8,380 nucleotides of DNA from an uncultured Eubacteriales bacterium (GTDB taxonomy: Bacteria; Bacillota; Clostridia; Monoglobales; Monoglobaceae). How positions within the stretch are numbered: position 1 is the stretch's first letter; each line of letters opens with the position of its first letter. Below the pieces are notes generated by a model. The model was not told the DNA's origin. It worked only from the letters and a program-made list of their open reading frames with translations, and ran no database searches. Both the position numbers and the translations under genes were made by a program. Below are positions 1-6,932 of this stretch, piece after piece. The DNA is taken from positions 1 through 8,380 of the forward strand of contig URZD01000093.1 of assembly GCA_900552305.1 (NCBI GenBank), read 5' to 3'.

Positions 1-926
1 ACTACTCGCATACGGAAATCGCGGTCAGCGCCTTTAAACACGGACTTCATGTCCTGTGCGAAAAGCCCGCGGGCGTGTACACAAAACAGGTGCGCGAGAT
101 GAATGCGGCGGCAGAGAAAAGCGGCAAGGTCTTTGGTATAATGTACAATCAGCGCACAAACGACGTTTACGCAAAAACGCGCGAACTTGTAAAGAGCGGC
201 GAGCTGGGCGAAATACAGCGCGCAGTATGGATAATTACCGACTGGTACAGACCGCAGGCATACCACAATTCAAGCGACTGGCGGTCAATGTGGAGTACCG
301 AGGGCGGCGGCGCGCTGATAAACCAGTGCCCGCATCAGCTTGATCTGTGGTGGTGGATTCTCGGAATGCCGGAGCGAATCCGCTCATTTGTCGGCTTTGG
401 CAAATTCCACGATATTGAGGTCGAGGACGATGTGACCGCATACATGGAATACAAAAACGGCGCAAGCGGTCTGTTTGTGACTTGTACCGCGGAAGTCCCC
501 GGCACAAACCGCCTTGAAATCTCGGGCACGCGCGGTAAAATCACGGTCGAGAACAATTACCTCACCTTTAAGCGTGCGGTAACGGACGAGCGCGACTTTA
601 ACAGGGAAAATACAGAGCCGTTCGGCAGAGCCGAGGTCTGGAACTGCGAAATCCCTGTTGACCGCAGCGGCGGCAAACAGCACGCGGGCATAACCCAAAA
701 CTTTATAAACGCGGTGGAAAACGGCGAAAAGCTCCTTGCCCCCGGCGAGGAAGGAATCTTCGGTCTGACAATATCCAACAGCATACATATGTCCGCATGG
801 ACGGAGGACTGGGTTTATCCCGAAAAAATTGACGAGGACAAATTCTATGCGCTGTTGCAGGATAAAATCAAAAATTCCACCTACGTCAAGAAAACAAGCG
901 AAGCAACAAGCAAGCTCACATGGTAA
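1..926 (+). CDS. Gfo/Idh/MocA family oxidoreductase, 5' partial
   Basis: This is the 3' part of an NAD(P)-dependent dehydrogenase of the Gfo/Idh/MocA family, cytoplasmic enzymes that oxidise or reduce sugars, inositols and glycosides. The frame is open from base 3 and already lies inside the Rossmann domain. The translated start reads HTEIAVSAFKHGLHVLCEKP, which holds the family's EKP motif with its catalytic lysine, so the GTG at 75 is internal and not a start. The N-terminal GxGxxG nucleotide loop lies upstream of the window. Further on, the segment EGGGALINQCPHQLDL carries the conserved H and D of the active site, followed by the family's C-terminal beta-sheet domain. The gene ends with TAA at 924-926. 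The same family recurs at 1899-2897, with a sugar epimerase between, so a shared pathway is likely. The substrate cannot be read from the sequence. Confidence 0.93.
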   Translation, partial: YSHTEIAVSAFKHGLHVLCEKPAGVYTKQVREMNAAAEKSGKVFGIMYNQRTNDVYAKTRELVKSGELGEIQRAVWIITDWYRPQAYHNSSDWRSMWSTEGGGALINQCPHQLDLWWWILGMPERIRSFVGFGKFHDIEVEDDVTAYMEYKNGASGLFVTCTAEVPGTNRLEISGTRGKITVENNYLTFKRAVTDERDFNRENTEPFGRAEVWNCEIPVDRSGGKQHAGITQNFINAVENGEKLLAPGEEGIFGLTISNSIHMSAWTEDWVYPEKIDEDKFYALLQDKIKNSTYVKKTSEATSKLTW

Positions 927-978
927 ATTTATAAAATAATTTCGCCGGGCAGCCGCCTTGCGGGGCGAGCGTTCAAAA

Positions 979-1045
979 GGATGTTTTTTTAGTCACAGGG
1001 CATATCGGGGAAATTCCCGTGTGCCCGCTTGAAAAAAAGCAATCC
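979..1045 (+). other. Large imperfect hairpin in the 201-base intergenic gap
   Basis: The 201 bases between the oxidoreductase and the isomerase hold no gene. A strong hairpin pairs 998-1004 with 1020-1026 (one G-U), then 1006-1009 with 1016-1019 around the loop GAAATT. The arms extend outward to T7 at 984-990 facing A7 at 1032-1038, and GGAT at 979-982 facing ATCC at 1042-1045. Because the T run comes before the stem and the A run after it, this is not a normal intrinsic terminator on either strand. It may be an mRNA processing or stability element, or a small palindromic repeat. A GCCG-TTTT-CGGC mini-hairpin follows at 1088-1099. I see no convincing promoter here. Confidence 0.5.
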
Positions 1046-1127
1046 GCCCCCCGCCCAAAAAGGCATAAATTCGACATGCTTAGGAATGCCGTTTTCGGCT
1101 GAGCTTCGGCGCGAAAGGAGATAAAAA

Positions 1128-1895
1128 ATGGAAAAATCAATTAAGAAGATAGGCGCACAGCTTTACACGGTGCGCGAATATATGAAAACACCGAAGGACA
1201 TTGCCGAAACCTTTAACAAGGTGCGCAAAATCGGCTACGAGGTTGTTCAGTTTTCCGGCGCGCCGATAGGCGACGCAAAGGAGTTGCGCAAAATGGCGGA
1301 TGACGCGGGAATACGCATAATCTGTACGCATATTCCGTATGCGGATTTTAAGGATAACCCGGAGAAGGTGGCGGAGGAACACCGTATTATCGGCGCAACC
1401 CATGCGGGTCTGGGTATGATGCCTATGGAGCTTTTCCGTGACGGCGAGGGCGCGGCGGAGTTCGCAAAGGATTTCGACAAAATCGCAAAGGCTCTGAAAA
1501 ACGAGGGGATAGGCACGACCTACCACAACCACAGAATGGAGTTTCAGCGCGTCGGCGGCAAAACCGTAATGGAAATAATGCTTGAAAATTCCGAGTGCTT
1601 CACGCTTATGCTCGACACGTTTTGGGTGCAGTCGGGCGGCGCCGATCCGGTTGACTTTATCAGAAAACATAAGAACCGCATAGAGCTTATCCACTTCAAG
1701 GATATGCAGATAATCGGCAACGAACAGCACATGAGCGAGGTAATGGAAGGCAACCTCAACTGGAGCGGAATTATAAATGAGGTGCTTGACTCGGATATAG
1801 AATACGCGTTTGTGGAGCAGGACATCTGCCGCCGCGACCCGTTTGAAAGCCTTGAAATCAGCTATAACAATCTGAAATCATTTTTGGAGGGATAG
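1128..1895 (+). CDS. Sugar (phosphate) isomerase/epimerase, xylose isomerase-like TIM barrel
   Basis: A 255-residue cytoplasmic enzyme of the xylose isomerase-like TIM-barrel superfamily (AP endonuclease 2 type), metal-dependent isomerases or epimerases of sugars and keto-sugars. Visible motifs in order: an N-terminal GAQLYTVRE strand at 9-17, CTHIPY at 66-71, YHNH at 132-135 followed by EF at 138-139, LDTFWV at 162-167, HFKD at 189-192 and FVEQD at 228-232. The acidic residues and histidines in the last four are the usual metal and catalytic ligands, so the enzyme looks intact. The ATG is well supported by AAAGGAG at 1114-1120, seven bases upstream. Only three bases separate its stop from the next oxidoreductase, so the two are cotranscribed. 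E. coli YcjR, which works with the Gfo/Idh-type YcjS on keto-glycosides, is a similar-sized family precedent. The actual substrate is unknown. Confidence 0.9.
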   Translation: MEKSIKKIGAQLYTVREYMKTPKDIAETFNKVRKIGYEVVQFSGAPIGDAKELRKMADDAGIRIICTHIPYADFKDNPEKVAEEHRIIGATHAGLGMMPMELFRDGEGAAEFAKDFDKIAKALKNEGIGTTYHNHRMEFQRVGGKTVMEIMLENSECFTLMLDTFWVQSGGADPVDFIRKHKNRIELIHFKDMQIIGNEQHMSEVMEGNLNWSGIINEVLDSDIEYAFVEQDICRRDPFESLEISYNNLKSFLEG

Positions 1896-1898
1896 TCG

Positions 1899-2897
1899 GT
1901 GAACAGAAAGAACGCAGCAGTGGTCGGCTACGGCGCAATAGGTCCGATTCACGCGGCGGCAATAACCAAAAGCGACTTTTCAAGGCTGTATGCCGTGTGC
2001 GATACCGACCCGAACGCGCGAAGGCGGGCGGAAAGCGAACACGCCGAACACGGCACGCGCATATTTTCGTCCTATGACGAGCTTTTACGCGACAAAAGCG
2101 TTGATTCCGTGCATATCTGCACGCCGCATTTTCTGCACGCCGAGATGCTTGTAAAGGCTCATGACGCGGGCAAACATATCGTGGTGGAAAAACCCGCGGT
2201 AATGCTTGCGGCGGAGGCGGAAAGCGTCAGACGCGTTTTCTTGGACGGAAGGGTGCGCTGCTGTGCGGTACTGCAAAACAGGCTTAACCCCTGCGTGCGC
2301 GAGATGAAACGGATAATTGACGGCGGCGAATACGGCGAAGTTATCGGCGCAAAGGGCGCGGTCACATGGCTGCGCGACAAGGCGTATTACGAAAGCGGCG
2401 CATGGCGCGGAAGGCGCGCAACGGAGGGCGGCGGTGCGGTTATCAATCAGGCGCTGCATACCCTTGACCTGCTGCGCTACCTCTGCGGCGATTTTGTAAG
2501 CGTAAAGTCGCACTGCTCAAACCGCGGACTGAAAGACGTGATAGAGGTCGAGGACACCGCCGAGGCGTTTATGCTCACAGAGAGCGACGCGCGCGTTCTG
2601 TTCTATGCGACAAATTCCTATGCGGTGTCCGCGCCGGTTGAGGTCGAAATTCAGCTTGAACGCGCCGTGCTGAAATATACCTACAGCCGCCTGTTTCTGA
2701 TTTGTGACGGCGAGCTGCGCGAGCTTGCCGCGGACAAAAAAGCGGACGGCGAAAAATGGTATTGGGGCAAATGCCACGAAACCCTGATAAATAACTTTTA
2801 TTCCTCACTTTGCGGAGCGGAGCGGAAATATCCGTCGCTGGAGGAAGGTCTTAAAACCGCGGAAACGGTATTTGAGATATACAAAGAAAACGAATAG
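1899..2897 (+). CDS. Gfo/Idh/MocA family oxidoreductase, complete
   Basis: A complete 332-residue NAD(P)-dependent sugar, inositol or glycoside dehydrogenase. The Rossmann nucleotide loop GYGAIGPIH is at 10-18, the EKP motif with catalytic Lys98 at 97-99, and the segment GGGAVINQALHTLDL at 177-191 brings His187 and Asp190 to the active site. A C-terminal alpha/beta substrate domain follows, and the length is normal for the family. The start is GTG at 1899, chosen because TTTGGAGGG at 1883-1891 overlaps the end of the isomerase gene at good spacing and the glycine-rich loop falls at the expected distance. The protein is a diverged relative of the one at 1-926, so the pair probably acts on different substrates or on opposite redox steps of one route. 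The gene is the last of the cluster, as a terminator follows after 13 bases. Confidence 0.93.
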   Translation: MNRKNAAVVGYGAIGPIHAAAITKSDFSRLYAVCDTDPNARRRAESEHAEHGTRIFSSYDELLRDKSVDSVHICTPHFLHAEMLVKAHDAGKHIVVEKPAVMLAAEAESVRRVFLDGRVRCCAVLQNRLNPCVREMKRIIDGGEYGEVIGAKGAVTWLRDKAYYESGAWRGRRATEGGGAVINQALHTLDLLRYLCGDFVSVKSHCSNRGLKDVIEVEDTAEAFMLTESDARVLFYATNSYAVSAPVEVEIQLERAVLKYTYSRLFLICDGELRELAADKKADGEKWYWGKCHETLINNFYSSLCGAERKYPSLEEGLKTAETVFEIYKENE

Positions 2898-2910
2898 AAT
2901 ATACAACCTG

Positions 2911-2948
2911 AAAAACCTCAAACGCCGATTTCCGCGTTTGAGGTTTTT
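2911..2948. terminator. Bidirectional intrinsic terminator
   Basis: A perfect 15-bp inverted repeat, AAAAACCTCAAACGC at 2911-2925 and its complement at 2934-2948, with an 8-base loop. The A run on the left and T run on the right give a T tract after the stem on both strands. It sits between the convergent oxidoreductase and sigK genes and can serve both. Confidence 0.92.
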
Positions 2949-2984
2949 GCTGTTACGGCGGGGATGGCGCGCCAAAGGGTAAAA

Positions 2985-3671
2985 TCAGCGCGCAAAGCCT
3001 TCCTTCAGCTTTGAAATGGCTTTTGTTTCAATTCTTGACACATAGGAGCGGGATATGCCCAGAAGGTCGGCAATCTCGCGCTGGGTCTTTTCGTCGTTCC
3101 CCATAAGTCCGTAGCGAAGGCAGATTATTTCCTTTTCGCGCTTGTCAAGCAGCGCGTTTATATCCCTGTAGAGCTTTTTTACATTCATTTTCCTGTCAAT
3201 TTCCTTTATGACGTCCTCCTCGTCAGTTCCAATGATGTCCATAAGCAGAATTTGGTTGCCCTCCTTGTCGGTGCCGATAGGGTCGTTGAGCGATACGTCG
3301 CCTTGCGTTTTGCGGTTGCTGCGCATGAGCATAAGAATTTCGTTTTCAATACAGCGTGAGGCATAGGTTGCGAGCCGCGTTCCCTTTGACGCGTCATAAC
3401 TGCTTATCCCCTTGATAAGTCCGATTGTGCCGAGAGAGATTAAATCCTCGCTGTCGCGGACGCTGCCGGAGTATTTCTTTGCAATGTGCGCGACAAGACG
3501 TAGGTTATGCTCGATAAGCGTGTTGCGCGCCTCAATGTCGCCGTTTGCCATGCGCTCGACACATTCGCGCTCCTCACGGGCAGAAAGCGGCTTTGGAAAG
3601 GCGTTGTTTCCCGATATGAACGATATAAGAAAAAATACGGAATGAAGAACAGAACCGAAAAAGTCAAACAT
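2985..3671 (-). CDS. sigK: RNA polymerase sporulation sigma factor, sigma-K precursor
   Basis: The late mother-cell sigma factor, which directs RNA polymerase to coat and cortex genes after engulfment. The 228 residues match sigma-K throughout: NNAFPKPLS at 22-30, region 2 with IEHNLRLVAHIAKKY at 53-67 and EDLISLGTIGLIKGI at 75-89, DPIGTDKEGN at 130-139, and the region 4 helix-turn-helix TQREIADLLGISRSYVSRIE at 196-215. The hydrophobic N-terminus (MFDFFGSVLHSVFFLIS) aligns with the B. subtilis pro-sequence, and by that alignment the SpoIVFB-type cut would fall between Ser17 and Phe18. Unlike B. subtilis and C. difficile, the gene is not interrupted by a skin-type prophage element. ATG at 3669-3671 is preceded by only a modest GGGGGT ribosome site at 3680-3685. 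The gene converges on the oxidoreductase and shares its terminator. Confidence 0.96.
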   Translation of the reverse strand: MFDFFGSVLHSVFFLISFISGNNAFPKPLSAREERECVERMANGDIEARNTLIEHNLRLVAHIAKKYSGSVRDSEDLISLGTIGLIKGISSYDASKGTRLATYASRCIENEILMLMRSNRKTQGDVSLNDPIGTDKEGNQILLMDIIGTDEEDVIKEIDRKMNVKKLYRDINALLDKREKEIICLRYGLMGNDEKTQREIADLLGISRSYVSRIETKAISKLKEGFAR

Positions 3672-3705
3672 ATGTAATTACCCCCGAAAAGTTTTGGATA
3701 TTAAC

Positions 3706-3735
3706 TATCCTATGTGAGCGGGAGATAATTTGTGC
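3706..3735 (-). promoter_or_regulatory. Candidate mother-cell (sigma-E/sigma-K type) promoter of sigK
   Basis: On the minus strand, CATAGGATA (3706-3714) fits the sigma-K -10 consensus CATAnnnTA. A GCAC (3732-3735) stands 17 bases upstream, where sigma-K promoters carry an AC-centred -35. Transcription would start near 3698, giving a leader of about 27 bases. A GGATA/TATCC inverted repeat at 3696-3710 overlaps the -10 and could be an operator. Known biology: sigK is transcribed by sigma-E and then by sigma-K itself. The motif is short, so chance is possible. Confidence 0.45.
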
Positions 3736-3757
3736 AAGTACAAGAAATTTTTATTGA

Positions 3758-5355
3758 CGTTTCCACGAAGCAGCGGACGGTGATGTAATTACGATAATTG
3801 CTGATATTAACAATAAAGGCGCAGTAGCTACAGTAGCAAATAAAACAGTAGCAATTGATTTAAACGGAAAAACTGTATCGGCTACAAGTAGTACTGGTGT
3901 ATTTTGTGCGACAACAGGCGGTAAGCTGACAATTGTTGGTAGCGGAAAAGTGATAGAGAACGAAAAGTCGGACCATTTTGCAATGGCGGTATATGCTAAA
4001 GGTGGTACTGTCAACATAAGAAGTGGTAATTACAGTCAGTCAGTAAATGGCACAGAAACTCAGTATGATTTGATTTATGCGGCAGATGGCGGAACAATCA
4101 ATATTTCCGGCGGTAACTTTGAAAGTGTTACACCGAGGTGGACTTTGAATGTACAGAATGGGTCAACATCTAAAATGAATGTTATCGGCGGCACATTTAA
4201 AAGTTACGACCCGGCAAAAAGCGATATGGAAGAAATAGTGGGTGAGACTTCTAATTTTGTTGTTGATGGTTATGAGTCTGTAGCAAATGATGACGGCACA
4301 TATACTGTTCAGACTATACCATTTGCACAGGTTGGTGATACAAAGTATTCATCATTGCAGGAGGCTGTTGACGCGGCTGCGAAATCTGATGATAAAACAG
4401 TAAAATTACTTAGTAACGCGTCCGGCGATGGCGTTGTTGTAAAAAATGGTAATGAAGTTATAATTGATTTTGATAATCATACATATACTGTTGATGAGAT
4501 TTTAGTTGGCTCGGGTGGCTCGAAAACAAATGGCTTTCAGCTGTTAAAAGGTGCGAATGTAACAATGAAAAATGGTAAAATCATTGTTACAGATGATGCA
4601 GTTCGAGGAGATACTTTTGCAGATACAACATATATGGTAATCCAAAACTATGCAAATCTTACAATAGAAAATATGACAGCTGAGGGTGGAAAGCAAGCGA
4701 GATATGTTTTGTCAAGCAACTATGGTGATATAATGATAAAACGCCTACGATCGTAATTGAGAATAATGAGTCAAATACAATTAAAGGAAAAATCAATGTA
4801 TATTGTTGGACTAGTGGACAAGATTATACAAAGAATTGTATTCCTACTTTGAAGGTTACCGGCGGTAAATTCAGTGATAAGAACGTAGATAAGTATATTT
4901 ATAAGGACTATACAGTCGAAGAAACAGACGGCTTGTACAATGTTGTTGCAAGAAACGAAGGATTTGGCGATGTGGCAATTCTCACAGGCATGACGGCTGA
5001 TGACGGAAATCCGCTCCTTATACTCTTTACAGGTATTAACTACCTTGATTACAAGAACGTAGGCTTTACGGTAGAGATTGGCAAAGATACAATAGACACA
5101 CCGCTGACAACAACGGTTTATACAAGTGTAAAGGCTGACAGAGAAACATATGGCAAAGATAGGTTTGGCAGCGAATATATCTTTGGTGCAAATCTTGTAT
5201 TTGACAAGGTAAAGTATGCTGATGTTAAGGAGTTTACAATCACACCGTTTGCAACAGCGCCTAACGGCGAAAAGATACTGGGTACAGCGACAAAGGTTGG
5301 ATTCGGGTCATCATACTCCGGAAGCCCTGACCCAGTTCCGGGCGAGGAGCCGTGA
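3758..5355 (+). pseudogene. Beta-helix-like surface/adhesin protein, 5'-truncated and frameshifted
   Basis: Remnant of a repetitive extracellular protein. The frame opens at 3758 after an in-frame TGA at 3755 and starts mid-module with EAADGDVITII, a form of the SLQEAVDAA-(K)DGDTITL opening typical of such modules. There is no start codon, ribosome site or signal peptide. The first module contains GG-type beta-helix turns (GGTVNIRSGNY, GGTINISGGNF, VIGGTFKSY). A second module begins at YSSLQEAVDAA near 4349. Around 4738-4741 the reading shifts to another frame: one additional base in the A run would join IMIK to TPTIVIENNE and keep the protein open to TGA at 5353-5355. Downstream come another turn (KVTGGKFSD), a C-terminal domain from about 4960 and a Pro/Glu-rich end (PDPVPGEEP) with no LPXTG or SLH anchor. 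Base composition is much AT-richer than the neighbours. GTG 3950 and TTG 4849 are not credible starts. Real decay or an assembly error are both possible; two separate defects favour decay. Confidence 0.8.
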
Positions 5356-5398
5356 TTTCATCAAAGACCCGAAAAACACTTTACGGAGGTGAAAAGCA

Positions 5399-5575
5399 AT
5401 GAAAACATACAAAAAGCCGGAAATCGAGCTTAGCTCTTTTGATACGGATATTATAACAACAAGCAATTTAACAGTAGACACAGTCAACAATGGTGTGTAC
5501 GAAGCGGGCGCAACTGCAACTATGACGTTTGCTGATAATAACGGCAAAATAACCATTGACCCGTTTAAGAACTAA
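5399..5575 (+). CDS. Small protein of unknown function, 58 residues
   Basis: A short but well-equipped gene: GGAGGTGA at 5385-5392 lies six bases before the ATG, and a strong terminator follows directly after TAA. The protein begins MKTYKKPEIELSSFDTDIIT, continues with a Thr/Asn/Val-rich part and ends ITIDPFKN. It has no cysteine, signal peptide or membrane helix. From memory, short proteins opening with a Lys-Pro-Glu-Ile-Glu element and an acidic-ITTS segment recur in gut Clostridia, but I cannot assign a function. The conserved-looking front and variable rear could suit a leader-core peptide or an exported subunit, but this is only inference. It lies 43 bases behind the broken surface gene and shares its AT-rich composition, so both probably belonged to one transcript and one acquired segment. 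Confidence 0.75.
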   Translation: MKTYKKPEIELSSFDTDIITTSNLTVDTVNNGVYEAGATATMTFADNNGKITIDPFKN

Positions 5576-5582
5576 AAAACGC

Positions 5583-5618
5583 TTTAAGCGGCGGCGAAAG
5601 CCGCCGCTTAAATTTTTT
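5583..5618 (+). terminator. Strong intrinsic terminator
   Basis: A perfect 13-bp stem (5583-5595 with 5600-5612), GC-rich at its top, is closed by a GAAA tetraloop and followed directly by six T at 5613-5618. It ends the transcript of the small gene at 5399 and insulates the promoter that starts two bases further on. Confidence 0.95.
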
Positions 5619-5619
5619 G

Positions 5620-5648
5620 TTGCGAAAAACAAAAAGGTATGTTATAAT
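5620..5648 (+). promoter_or_regulatory. Sigma-A promoter for the membrane protein/SLH operon
   Basis: TTGCGA (5620-5625), a 17-base spacer and a perfect TATAAT (5643-5648). Transcription should start near 5655, leaving a leader of about 80 bases that contains a short GCGGA/TCCGC hairpin at 5695-5714 just before the ribosome site. No known riboswitch is recognisable in it. Confidence 0.8.
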
Positions 5649-5734
5649 ATGTCTGTTAAACGCTTTATGCGTCGCAAGATTAAAATTATACTGAGCGGAT
5701 TTTGGCAAGTCCGCAAAAATTCGGAGGAAATATA

Positions 5735-6220
5735 ATGATAAAAGCGGTTTTGTTTCGGTTTGGAGAGCTTTTGCTGTCATGCGCGGCGCTGTCCGCAACG
5801 GCGGCGGGAATATTCTGCCTTAAAAACTTTATAACAAGCGTAGGCAACTGCACTTTGGTACTTGGCTTTATGTGCCTTGTATTCTTTGCCGTGAACGTAC
5901 GGCTTATGCGCCGATGCTTTTTTGAGCTGCAAAGCCGTTTAAGGTTTTATCTTGTCAATCTTATTGCGTATATACTGTTTGCGGCGGTCGGATTCGGCGT
6001 GTACAGACATTTCGGCTCAACGGCTTATACATGGGGATTCGGCATTACAAAGATAATTGCGATTGCAAACGGCTACGGCGTTTCGACGCTGCGCTCTGCG
6101 GTAATATTCCATGCGGTTATGGCGGTTGTAACTGTTTTTTCGCTGCTCGGCATGGGCTGGGTGCTTGAAAAACCTGCGGAAATCGCGGAGGAGTTTGAGG
6201 ACGATATTTTTGACGAATAG
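5735..6220 (+). CDS. Four-helix integral membrane protein, unknown function
   Basis: A 161-residue membrane protein that I cannot place in a named family. Hydrophobic segments lie at about 9-29, 39-57, 71-91 and 120-142, with positive residues in the loop at 56-60 (RLMRR) and an acidic tail, EIAEEFEDDIFDE, at the C-terminus. The ATG at 5735 follows CGGAGGA at 5722-5728 with normal spacing. The frame is open upstream to 5702, but that longer start would lack a ribosome site. The stop is 24 bases before the SLH protein gene, which points to one operon driven by the promoter at 5620-5648. Its partner suggests a role at the cell envelope, but there is no direct evidence for this. Confidence 0.85.
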   Translation: MIKAVLFRFGELLLSCAALSATAAGIFCLKNFITSVGNCTLVLGFMCLVFFAVNVRLMRRCFFELQSRLRFYLVNLIAYILFAAVGFGVYRHFGSTAYTWGFGITKIIAIANGYGVSTLRSAVIFHAVMAVVTVFSLLGMGWVLEKPAEIAEEFEDDIFDE

Positions 6221-6244
6221 AAAAGAGAGGAAGGAACAGTGACT

Positions 6245-6892
6245 ATGAAAAAAGGATTTTGCGGTGTACTTCTTGCCGCTTTATTGATGAATACGGCGGT
6301 ATTCGGACTTACGGTGGACAATGATGCGGAGCTGCCGACGCTTATATTCGGCAGTCAGCCGTTTACGGACGTTACCCAAAACGACTGGTACTATGACGGA
6401 GTGATGTTTGCATACAACAACGGCATCCTGCACGGCACGGCGGACGGGATATTCTCGCCGGACGAGAGCCTTACGCGCGCCATGATGATAACGGCGCTTT
6501 ACCGCAACGCGGGGTCGCCGGAGAGCGGCGCGGCGGCGTTTGATGACGTGGAAAAGGGCAGCTGGTACGAAAAGGCGGTTGCGTGGGGCAGCGAGAACGG
6601 AATTGTTTCCGGCACGGGATTGGGCAAATTCTCGCCGGAGGAAAGCATAACGCGCGAACAGCTGGCGGTAATGCTTGCGAACTATGCAAGACAGAGCGGA
6701 AAAGCGCTAGGCGGTGCGGCAGAGCTGTCCGCCTTTGCGGACGCGGCAGAGGTTTCCGACTGGGCGAAGGACGCTGTGGCGGCAATGGTCGGCGCGGGAG
6801 TCCTCGGCGGTAACGAAAGCGGAATGCTGTGCGCGGGCAATAACGCAACCCGCGCGGAAACGGCGGTAATGCTTAGCAGATTTTTCAAATAG
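6245..6892 (+). CDS. Secreted protein made of three S-layer homology (SLH) domains
   Basis: A 215-residue exported cell-wall protein. MKKGFCGVLLAALLMNTAVF is a typical signal peptide. Three SLH domains follow: about 40-88 (FTDVTQNDWYYDGVMFAYNN to SLTRAMMITALYR), 99-147 (FDDVEKGSWYEKAVAW to ITREQLAVMLANY) and 162-214 (LSAFADAAEVSDWAKDAV to ATRAETAVMLSRFF). SLH domains bind secondary cell-wall polymer through TRAE-type motifs; here only the third is canonical (TRAE), while the others read TRAM and TREQ. Apart from a linker of about 18 residues, nothing else is present, so this is an SLH-only protein with no catalytic or adhesive part. ATG 6245 is preferred over in-frame GTG 6239 because AAGGA at 6231-6235 is nine bases from the ATG but only three from the GTG. 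It sits downstream of, and probably with, the membrane protein. Confidence 0.92.
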   Translation: MKKGFCGVLLAALLMNTAVFGLTVDNDAELPTLIFGSQPFTDVTQNDWYYDGVMFAYNNGILHGTADGIFSPDESLTRAMMITALYRNAGSPESGAAAFDDVEKGSWYEKAVAWGSENGIVSGTGLGKFSPEESITREQLAVMLANYARQSGKALGGAAELSAFADAAEVSDWAKDAVAAMVGAGVLGGNESGMLCAGNNATRAETAVMLSRFFK

Positions 6893-6932
6893 GACAGCGG
6901 TCTGCATTTTTGAAAAATATTATAAAAACGCA

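Noticed and set aside
384..788. Minus-strand frame of 134 codons within the first oxidoreductase
   Set aside because: It is an overlap artefact of a GC-rich coding region, with no start signals and no family likeness.
998..1026. Intrinsic terminator after the first oxidoreductase
   Set aside because: The stem is good, but no T tract follows on either strand. The homopolymer runs are on the wrong sides.
1137..1730. Open frame of 197 codons on the minus strand inside the isomerase gene
   Set aside because: It is an antisense shadow: the plus-strand product has clear family motifs, and the reverse frame has no ribosome site or recognisable domain.
3950..4756. Separate surface-protein gene starting at GTG 3950
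   Set aside because: The same frame continues upstream with module sequence for about 190 bases, and no ribosome site precedes the GTG. It is an internal valine codon of a truncated gene.
6471..6848. Minus-strand frame of 125 codons rich in Pro and Arg within the SLH gene
   Set aside because: The biased composition is the mirror of GC-rich Ala/Gly codons, and the SLH reading on the plus strand is unambiguous.
6893..6932. Terminator after the SLH gene
   Set aside because: Only an AT-rich TTTTTGAAAAA palindrome is present, with no GC stem and no adequate tail.
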